Source: a virus | DNA length: 22,782 nt | Reading direction: 5' to 3' (one strand) | IMG/VR virus record: IMGVR_UViG_3300010354_000708 | Span: 1-22,782 of that record | In this document: in pieces, positions 1 to 7,600 of the stretch | Numbering within the stretch: the stretch's first letter is position 1 | How the letters are laid out: the number at the start of each line of letters is the position of its first letter | Position numbers and translations under genes: made by a program | Notes under the pieces: model-generated | Databases searched by the model: none | The model's input: only the letters and a program-made list of their open reading frames with translations | What the model was told of the DNA's origin: nothing

Positions 1-998
1 GCTAACTGAAAATCTTTTGTAGTATCTGGAGAATCAAAATGATAAGATTGATTGGAATTTATGTCAAAATATCCGGAACCAATTATAATTTTGCTGGAAC
101 TTTGTGTAGAAATTCCATTATTAGAACCTAAGAAAATATTACTCGATCCAGATATATTTGAATATCCAGAATAAGGTCCATAGAAACTATTATTTGAACC
201 AGATACATTTGAAAATCCAGATCTAGTTCCTGAAAATATATTATATACTCCAGTTCTATTTGAAGATCCAGAATCAAAACTTATAAAAGTATTATAATAT
301 CCACTAGTATTATCACTTCCAGCATCATTGCCTAAAAATACGTTTCCGTATCCTGTACTAGTTATTCCCCCAGAATTATTACCTATAAAAATATTATTGA
401 TTCCTGAAAACTCATATGGATCTCTAGGTGTTAAGTTTATTCCTGTTTGTAAATTTCCAATAAGAATATTATTTTTGGCAGTAAATCCTAAAACACCATT
501 AATATCTAAATCAGTTGTTGGAATTGTACTTCCTATGCCAACTAAACCACTAATATAAGTATCTCCAACAACTTGAAGTACTTGTGATGAGTCTCCAGGA
601 ATATTTTCTGTGCCAATTATTACCGGACCATTGGCATATGTTGATATGCCACTGATTGATATTGCTGTTCCTACAATAGTGGTTCCTCTTATAGGTCCAC
701 CTGTAAGTTCGCCGTAAATATTACTATAAATCCTACTAGCAGTTATAATACCACTTACCCAAGCATCACCTTCTACCCATAATTTTGATGTTGATTGATT
801 AAGACTACCTATTCCAACAAGACCAGTAGCATAAATGTCTGAAAATGTAGAAATTCCATTAACATTTAATGCGGTTACTGAAGCAATACCACCAATTACA
901 TTATCCGAAACTACTGCTCTACCTCCAGCAGATCCAGATACACTAGAAAGAACTTTAACTGAATTTTGTTGTCCTATACGAACTTTAATATCTGACAT
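1..998 (-). CDS. Tail-fibre-like protein with 17-residue repeats (C-terminus cut off by window edge)
   Basis: The reading frame is open from the ATG at 998 to the window edge with no stop (332 residues visible), so the gene continues outside. The start is fixed by a strong AAGGAG ten bases upstream and by a TAATG overlap with the gene before it. The N-terminus (MSDIKVRIGQQNSVKVLSS) resembles the opening of T4-like cyanophage fibre proteins. Residues about 75-150 carry fibre-style text (LWVEGDAWVSGIITAS, then VVGDTYISGLVGIGST). Residues about 202-303 form six perfect-length 17-residue repeats of the type NxFxGxxxGxxNxTGxx, similar to left-handed beta-roll repeats of trimeric adhesins and phage fibres. 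The likely role is a trimeric fibre or spike at the baseplate that contacts the host; this is inferred from repeats and position. It is probably co-transcribed with the 114-residue gene from the late promoter at 1366-1373. A chaperone or receptor-binding C-terminus would lie outside the window. Confidence 0.8.
   Translation of the reverse strand, partial: MSDIKVRIGQQNSVKVLSSVSGSAGGRAVVSDNVIGGIASVTALNVNGISTFSDIYATGLVGIGSLNQSTSKLWVEGDAWVSGIITASRIYSNIYGELTGGPIRGTTIVGTAISISGISTYANGPVIIGTENIPGDSSQVLQVVGDTYISGLVGIGSTIPTTDLDINGVLGFTAKNNILIGNLQTGINLTPRDPYEFSGINNIFIGNNSGGITSTGYGNVFLGNDAGSDNTSGYYNTFISFDSGSSNRTGVYNIFSGTRSGFSNVSGSNNSFYGPYSGYSNISGSSNIFLGSNNGISTQSSSKIIIGSGYFDINSNQSYHFDSPDTTKDFQL
90..395 (-). 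repeat. Six tandem 51-bp (17-residue) repeats in the fibre gene
   Basis: Six in-frame units of exactly 17 codons start at 395, 344, 293, 242, 191 and 140. The consensus is N-x-F-x-G-x-x-(S/A)-G-x-x-N-x-(S/T)-G-x-x. Units diverge at the DNA level but keep the Asn, aromatic and Gly positions, and the last unit degenerates (NIFLGSNNGISTQSSSK). The unit resembles beta-roll head repeats of trimeric autotransporter adhesins (family knowledge); the trimeric fold is inferred. Confidence 0.85.
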
Positions 999-1342
999 TA
1001 TCTAGTAACTCCTTCTGTTACAAGAACCATGCCCTCAACAACTCTCTGTTTTATATCAAACTCATCTGTAATTACCACATCATAAATATATCTTCCAGGT
1101 TTTAAATTTACAGTTTGTTCAGGAGTTAAAGATAATTGAATTTTTCCTGCACTTTCTGGTTCAAGTATAGTACATGTAAATGTAGTTGCACTAGAACTGC
1201 CGGACCATTTTCTCATTTGGGATTCCACAGTATATGTACTCAAATCGAGGGGATAACTTGTAAAAGAACCCTCTAAAGTAAAGGTTTGAGTAAAGTCAAC
1301 GCCAGCATTTATTACTAGGTTACTAACGTATACTGCGGCCAT
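998..1342 (-). CDS. Small beta-rich virion-type protein, 114 residues, unknown function
   Basis: The protein begins MAAVYVSNLVINAGVDFTQTFTLEG and alternates short hydrophobic and polar stretches (VESQMRKWSGSS, GRYIYDVVITDEF, RVVEGMVLVTEGVTR), as expected for an all-beta, immunoglobulin-like fold. It has no signal peptide, membrane segment or Cys-rich site. Similar small proteins with a 'VDFTQTFTL...YDLTGYTVxSQMRK' start occur next to fibre genes in marine T4-like phages, and the pattern recalls N-terminal domains of phage baseplate/receptor-binding proteins; I recall this rather than having searched it. It is the first gene after the late promoter at 1366-1373, has a GAGG at 1355-1358 (spacing 12), and its stop overlaps the start of the fibre-like gene in a TAATG junction. 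This suggests coupled translation, and it may adapt the fibre to the baseplate (inference). Confidence 0.7.
   Translation of the reverse strand: MAAVYVSNLVINAGVDFTQTFTLEGSFTSYPLDLSTYTVESQMRKWSGSSSATTFTCTILEPESAGKIQLSLTPEQTVNLKPGRYIYDVVITDEFDIKQRVVEGMVLVTEGVTR
1009..1014 (-). promoter_or_regulatory. Ribosome binding site of the fibre-like gene (AAGGAG)
   Basis: AAGGAG lies inside the end of the 114-residue gene, ten bases before the ATG at 998. It is the strongest Shine-Dalgarno match I found at a gene start in this window, and it supports the TAATG start. Confidence 0.7.
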
Positions 1343-1365
1343 GTATTTTTTTAACCTCTACTTTT

Positions 1366-1373
1366 TATTTATA
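1366..1373 (-). promoter_or_regulatory. T4-type late promoter TATAAATA for the 114-residue and fibre-like genes
   Basis: The minus strand reads GAATATAAATAAAAAG, containing the exact T4 late promoter octamer TATAAATA. It lies 24 bases before the ATG at 1342, in one of the two intergenic gaps of any size. A T4-like start 6-7 bases downstream would put the RNA 5' end almost at the GAGG ribosome site (1355-1358), giving a very short leader. In T4 such sites are read by host RNA polymerase with the phage sigma gp55. Confidence 0.75.
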
Positions 1374-1398
1374 TTCCAAGCATATCGAGAAAACATGA

Positions 1399-1406
1399 CC
1401 CCCCCC
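1399..1406 (-). other. G8 homopolymer tract (minus strand) in the gap upstream of the late promoter
   Basis: Eight consecutive C on the plus strand (G8 on the minus strand) sit between the stop of the 67-residue gene (1427) and the late promoter, in otherwise very AT-rich DNA. The rest of the 84-base gap (1343-1426) holds the late promoter and the ribosome site; I see no stem-loop terminator. The tract is non-coding. Its function is unknown and its length could vary between phage copies or be a sequencing-sensitive spot. Confidence 0.6.
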
Positions 1407-1426
1407 TTATTATTTTAAATATAATT

Positions 1427-1630
1427 TCATTTAGAATCATTTATCAATTGTTTGAGTAATTTTTTAATTTCATCAATGTCTTTTTTCATTTGATCTATCT
1501 CAAGTTTTTGAGTGGTTCTATTGCTTAAACTATTCACATATTGATTATAAGCAATGTTGTCACAATTGATTATTGCACCAGATTGTTCATCTCGATACAA
1601 ATTTGGATGCCCTTTAACTGGAATCATCAT
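1427..1630 (-). CDS. Conserved small protein with C-terminal coiled coil, 67 residues
   Basis: The sequence begins MMIPVKGHPNLYRDEQSGAI, followed by a polar middle and, from about residue 41, a heptad-like helix (QKLEIDQMKKDIDEIKKLLKQL) with Leu/Ile/Met spaced 3-4 residues apart, predicting a coiled coil. Small proteins with an 'IPVKGHPNLYRD..SGAIxN' start and a charged coiled-coil tail are common next to structural genes in T4-like cyanophages; I know no assigned function. Its ATG overlaps the stop of the DUF4815 gene by four bases (ATGA), so it is probably translated by coupling. A second ATG follows immediately (1627-1625), so the true start could be either Met. No strong ribosome site is seen; GAGAAG about 14 bases upstream is weak. 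It could be a small virion or assembly factor. Confidence 0.75.
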   Translation of the reverse strand: MMIPVKGHPNLYRDEQSGAIINCDNIAYNQYVNSLSNRTTQKLEIDQMKKDIDEIKKLLKQLINDSK

Positions 1631-4600
1631 CGAATTGCAATACTTCTCAAATCTTTGAATCTTGGCGGATACGCTTGATTTGTTGATGACATTACTATTT
1701 TGATTATAAATCCAGAAAACTGTCCCAAATTGTTTGCTGAAAATTCATATTCTAAAAATTGATTTTCTTTGCTTGGTGGGACAAAAATATCTGGTAAACC
1801 ACTATTCTTGGATGTATCAACAACATCAAGATAACCATCATTATTATTATCTATGCTCAAATTATCATATCCAGGGAATAGTTCAAATTCTTGTGCTATT
1901 TCACTAGAGTCATCTCTAATTAAACTATAAAGAACTCTAAAGTCTGCTGATGCTGGACGACAAGCAGATAAAATAACTTTCAATGACGTTGCTGGTTGGG
2001 AGAGTCTAACTGTATTAGACACATAAATCGCAGAGTGTGGATCATTAAAGAATGAATTAACTCGATTATCTAAAGAATAATCCGATATTGGTGAATTAAT
2101 TCTATTGCTTAAAAATTCTGTAGTTGATCCATCTAAGAAAATTTGGGGAGAAACATATTTATTTGAAGAATTTAATGTAACTGCAGTTGTAAAAGACTTA
2201 TTTCTTGGTAAAGCAGATAAAAATGCATCTTCATTTACTTTTGAACAAACAATTCTAGATGAAGATAATTTATTTTGCGAATTCAATTGCATATCTTCAT
2301 ATCCAAGATCTATAAATGAATTTTCATTTCCACTAACACTGGTTCCACTAACTGTTCTAATTTTTGATGATATGGAAGTGAAAGATGTTGGAGATATTAA
2401 ATTATAAAGTGGTAGTATAGAATCAAATTGAATATTCTCAGAGGCAAATACTTTTGATCCCCCTCCAGTTAAATTCGATGTAAATGATAATTGTGGATAA
2501 GATGAAGGCGTATTATCTACACTTCTATCTACACCATTAGTTGTTCTATCAATTTCAATATAATAGTTATCAATATCTATTCCAGTATCACTAATATCGT
2601 GAGTAGTATTAATTCTTCTTAGTGATACTCCTCCAAATTCGTACTTATAAACTGAAGTATTGATATTGTGATCAAGTGCAATTGTGGAATCTTGACCTCT
2701 AGAAATAGTCTCTAGAACTCCAACACCAACTTGCTCATATTTAATAATTTCATTTTCAATGAGAATGTATCCAGGATTTGTACCATTTACTGCTTTACCT
2801 TCAAATGTTGCAAAGTTTGCCGTGCTGGCAACAGAAACAGATGATGAAGAAGAATTTAACACTTGAGATAAATGAGTTGGAATAACATCTGAGATAACTC
2901 CAGAAAGTTTTACCTTATTATTTTCTGCATACATGCCATGATTAAAATGTTCAACCTGCATATAATTCCCACTATAAATCGATCCAACTGGAGTTGAACT
3001 TGTGATATAAGTTGATGCAAATGAAACAGCAACGTTGGAACTATCAAAGTAGGTTAGATTTGCAGTTCCATCCGATGTGAATGAATTTCCCTGAACATTT
3101 GATAAGTACAGAGTGTCAATTCCATTATTATTTCCACTAACTGTTATCTTAGCATCTTTCCCACTATTTGAGATTACTGAAGAAGTTACAATTCCAACAA
3201 CATCACCTACAGCATATCCACGTCCAGGATTTACAATTGTTGCATTACTAATAACGCCACCAGCACCAGAAGTAATATTTAAAGTTAATCCTGATCCGTT
3301 TCCAATGATATTGTAAGTAGAAACATTTGTATCCGATGCATAGTTTAATCCGCCATCAGTAACATTAACAGATGAAGCAGAGCAACCAGTCCCAACAATA
3401 TATCCATAATTATAAGTTTTTGTACTCTCACCAATTTTTCTCCCAACAGTTAAAATACCAACCGCATTGGAGAGAGTCGTTGTTGTAATACCAATAGTTA
3501 ATTTTCTTGGTAAAACTTTAATAGGATTATTTTGTAGGTTTTTAATATATCCATTACTCTCATTGAGAGTTGGGTTATAGAAATACGCTGTAGATGGGGT
3601 ATTTGTAATAAACTCTGCTCTGTATAATTTAAATTTCAAATCTTGATATTGATTAGATGACCATATAGATCCGTTTTGAGATTTGAATAGACTTCCTATT
3701 GAGAATTGTTGTGAATATAAAACTGCTCCTGAGTCTGGTAGATTTTTAGTTTGGATAGTTTTCTTACCCATTTCTGCAATGAAAACTTCATACTCCACAC
3801 TCTCTGGTGCTAGTAAGACCACACAATATTCTCTATTTGGTTCAAGATATATTGGATGATCAAAAGTTACTGTAGTTGCAACTGATGCATCATCAGATAT
3901 ATTAACTTGATCTGGTCTAAGAGTTACAGAATTTCCAACAACAACTCTAGTTGGTGTTCCCAATTGTACCGTTCTAATTTGAATAGTTATTGGATTAGTT
4001 CCAGTATCTTTCTTGTAGAAGAAAAGATCAACTGCCGTTAAAAATGATCCGTTTTCATCATCATTTATAGTTTGACTTCCACCAACACTAAAAGATTGTG
4101 CTAGTGGATCATAATATTCTGCTACAGTTGTTGTTAGAGTTGTAGTTGTCGTTCTTGTTGTAGTATTTGTAGTTGTATTTGTTATTATTGTTTCATATAA
4201 CTCTAAAGTTCCTTCAGAAACATAATTTGTTTCTGCTGTAGATACTGTCGTACTTCCAGGAACTGGTGTTACATTAGTAGAACTTGATGTAATTTTATAA
4301 GTTTTGTTTCCAGTGTTAATTCTTACATCTGGGGCAGGACTTGTATTTGGATCTCTGATGAAAAATGTTCCAATTAAGTCTCCATAATTATCTGATATTA
4401 ATCTCAGATCTTTTACATATGCAACAGATCCACTTGTTTGTCCAACTAATTTAGCACCTCTCACCAAATATCCAGAATAGAGACCCTGTGCTTCTTCTGA
4501 TATAGAATAAGTGTCTATATTTAATATTTTTGAAGATGCACTATACCCATCAGGTATTGATTCAGTCTTATTATATGGATTTGTATTGAATTTAGATGAT

Positions 4601-7600
4601 GGGTTATTAAAAGGACCAAACTTATGATTTGAAGTAGCAACTCTAAAAGATATAATCTGGTTATTGTTGCTATCATAACCTAAAACAGTTTCGCCAACAC
4701 TAAAAGCAGATGAAGCACCATAGTTTTCTAACGATGAACTATTGGAAATTTCTAATAACTTTGGAACAAAATCTACAGATCCATTACCATCTAAGAACTG
4801 ATAATATCTTGTATATGGTTTTAAATTTGAAACCTTAAATTCAGTGTTTCTGGATCTCATGTACTCTTCTGCACGAGACTCAACTAATCTAGTTGTGCTC
4901 GAAGTCGCAGTCGATGCATTTGTAACATCGGATACATTTTGTGATGCAGAGAAAGTTGTCGAAGTTTGACCATTTCTATTTACATCAGCAATACGAACAT
5001 TTCTGGTTTCTAATAAAGTTTTATCTCGTTCAATTAAAACATTATTTGTAACATTTATTGTTTTATCTGGCAACTGAATTGTTCTAACCCAATTGTCTCT
5101 ATTTGGAGATAAAGTTACTGATCCAGTATAAGATACTACATGGAATGGATTTACATTTTCTACTTGTGTTGCTAGTGGTTGTTCAATCCATTTTACTGAA
5201 TTGTATTTTAAAGTTACTGTACTTCCAGTTTTTTGTACATTTGAATCTAATAAATTATAGTTGTCTGATAGATCTACTTCCTCATTAGATATGTTTGTTG
5301 CTGGTGCAAGATAATTTTTTAAACTATTTCTGGATATTATTGGTCTCAATTCTTGAGAATTTTTATCAATCTCAAGTAATGAAAAATTTAAATTAATTCT
5401 CTGATCATCCTTAAAGTCATCAACAAAAAATCCGGTTTTGAACCTATTAAATCCTTCAGAATCTTGAATCTGTAAAGTTTGGGTATTTAATTCGAGCAGG
5501 GATAAAGATGTTATTTTTTCAAGATTTTGTACTCTATTCTCGATTAAACCAATGTCTCTCATCGTATATCTTCTATTATCGACGAGAGATACAATTGCAT
5601 TATTAGGATTATACAAGTATGGTGGTAATGTAATTGTTGCCAATTCCATTACATCATCAGATTTAATAGGAGATTTTGGATCCGTCGAGGATATTCCCTC
5701 AAGATATACAAATTCACCTTCTTTACTTAAATAAATTTTATCAATTCTTCCAAGATAATAATTATATCCTAGAATGATATTTTCATTGGGAGTTAAATTA
5801 ACTTTAATAGAAGAACTAAAATCTCTATTGGAAAAATCAAAAGGTGAAGAACTGGAACCAGAAAATACAGATACTCTTGGCCTAAAATCTAAAGTATCAG
5901 ATGCTCTTAGTTTATTCTCACCTATCAAAGGAATATTTTCTAAAAATTGTTTTTTATTATAACTTAACGCAGTAAATACATCCCCAACATCTGTGCTAGG
6001 AACACTATAGTAGTCAAAAACAACTAAAAGTTTTTTCGTAGGTTCGGTTTCATTTTCTTTTCTAACAATTCTAGAATAATCATAATATTGTTGCTTTTGT
6101 CCCTGATCTAAAAAGAACTTATTTGAAACGTCTACATAGTTTCCAAAAGATATTGAATCTATTTCACCAGTTACTTTAGATTCTTCAAAAAGAATACTTT
6201 CATTACTTAAAAATCTATTAGAATTTAAATAAACAATATTTACACTGTTTGTAAATTTTTCAACAACCCTAGCAACACAACCACTTTCAGAACCTATGAT
6301 ATTTTCTCCTACAATTACATTTCCACCTATATTTAAAATTGAACTAAATGATAAAGAATCAAAAGTAGGACTAGAAGTATCTAAAGACTCATAAACTGCT
6401 AAAACTTTAGATACATCTGGATAATTTAAACAAATTTCTTGATCCTGTACCCTTAATCCATAATATTGATTATAAGTTAAACCATCATTAATGGATGTAC
6501 TTATTCCAGTACCAGACTCTGGGTATTTTGAATAATTAATATTTACTATTCTACTTCTATTGTATTGTTTTTCCTTACTCTGAACATTAGTTTTAATGAA
6601 CGTCGCATTAATTGTAGAAGTTGTTTTTCCTGATGTTAAAGAACTTAATGTAACTTGGTTATTTGATAAAGAGAATTGGTCGGATGTTATAGTTTCTGTT
6701 GTTCCATCAGTGTAGTGTACAGAATATCTTTCTTCATCAAAGTTCTCAAAGAAAGCAGTTGAGATTCCGGATGGTAAAGAAAAATCTGATACAGATAAAA
6801 CAATAGGTGAACTTGAAGATTTAGCACTAATTGATTGGGCGCAGAATGATAATTGAGATCCATTTAAATCAACTGAAGATATATTTGAATTTGGAAGTTC
6901 TGCGTATAAAAATCCTTTATCAGAATTTCTAATTTTTGGAGATCCAACACTAAATGATACATTTGTTGTCACACCAACTGTTCCATCACATATGCCAGTT
7001 AAACTATTGACACTAACAACAGTCATTGAAGATCCATCAGCACTTATACTACTGACCTTATTATACTTTTCATATGCTGAACCACTTAGTTGATATCTAA
7101 TAATTGAACCAACTTTTATGGAATTGAAAAACTTTCCAGGAGATGTTACAACTCCACCATTATCGATATTAATTGTATCGGATGGATTGAAACCAATTGG
7201 CAGTTCTTTGGATAAAACAGAGTCTGCTAAAAATGATGTAGAGAATCCCGAAACAACAGTGCTTTGATAAACTTGTTTAATGTCACTAGAATCGTATACG
7301 GTAACTGCAGATATTGATCTTGGATATAGATCAATTCCATTAATTTGAATTTGCTCACCAACAATAAAAGTTCCAGATGTCTGCCTTAACTTAATAGTTG
7401 TTGATTCATCTCCAGCACTAATAGCATATCCACTTGCACCACTACTCTTTCCTTTTACAAATGATGTAGAAGGAAGTTCTACGCTCGATAAACTCTGATT
7501 TAGAACTAATTTAGTATATGTCTGTATATCGTAAAGATACAAATCCCAATTTGTTGTATTTCCAGTATATGCAGAATCTGTTAATCTGAAATTATAAACT

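Noticed and set aside
90-395. Regular 51-bp periodicity as a possible CRISPR-like or direct-repeat array
   Set aside because: Units are in frame, diverged at the DNA level and explained by a 17-residue protein repeat; there is no conserved repeat with variable spacers.
1358-1396. Mini-ORF of 12 codons (ATG TTT TCT ... TAG) after the G8 tract on the minus strand
   Set aside because: It is too short, overlaps the late promoter, and the G run is not a convincing ribosome site.
1343-1426. Intrinsic terminator between the 67- and 114-residue genes
   Set aside because: I found no stable stem-loop followed by a T run on the minus strand; the G8 tract has no matching C run nearby.
4122-4193. GTTGT-rich stretch as a possible microsatellite or regulatory repeat
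   Set aside because: It is in-frame Thr codons on the minus strand and fits a known Thr-rich linker position before the DPLAQSF block.
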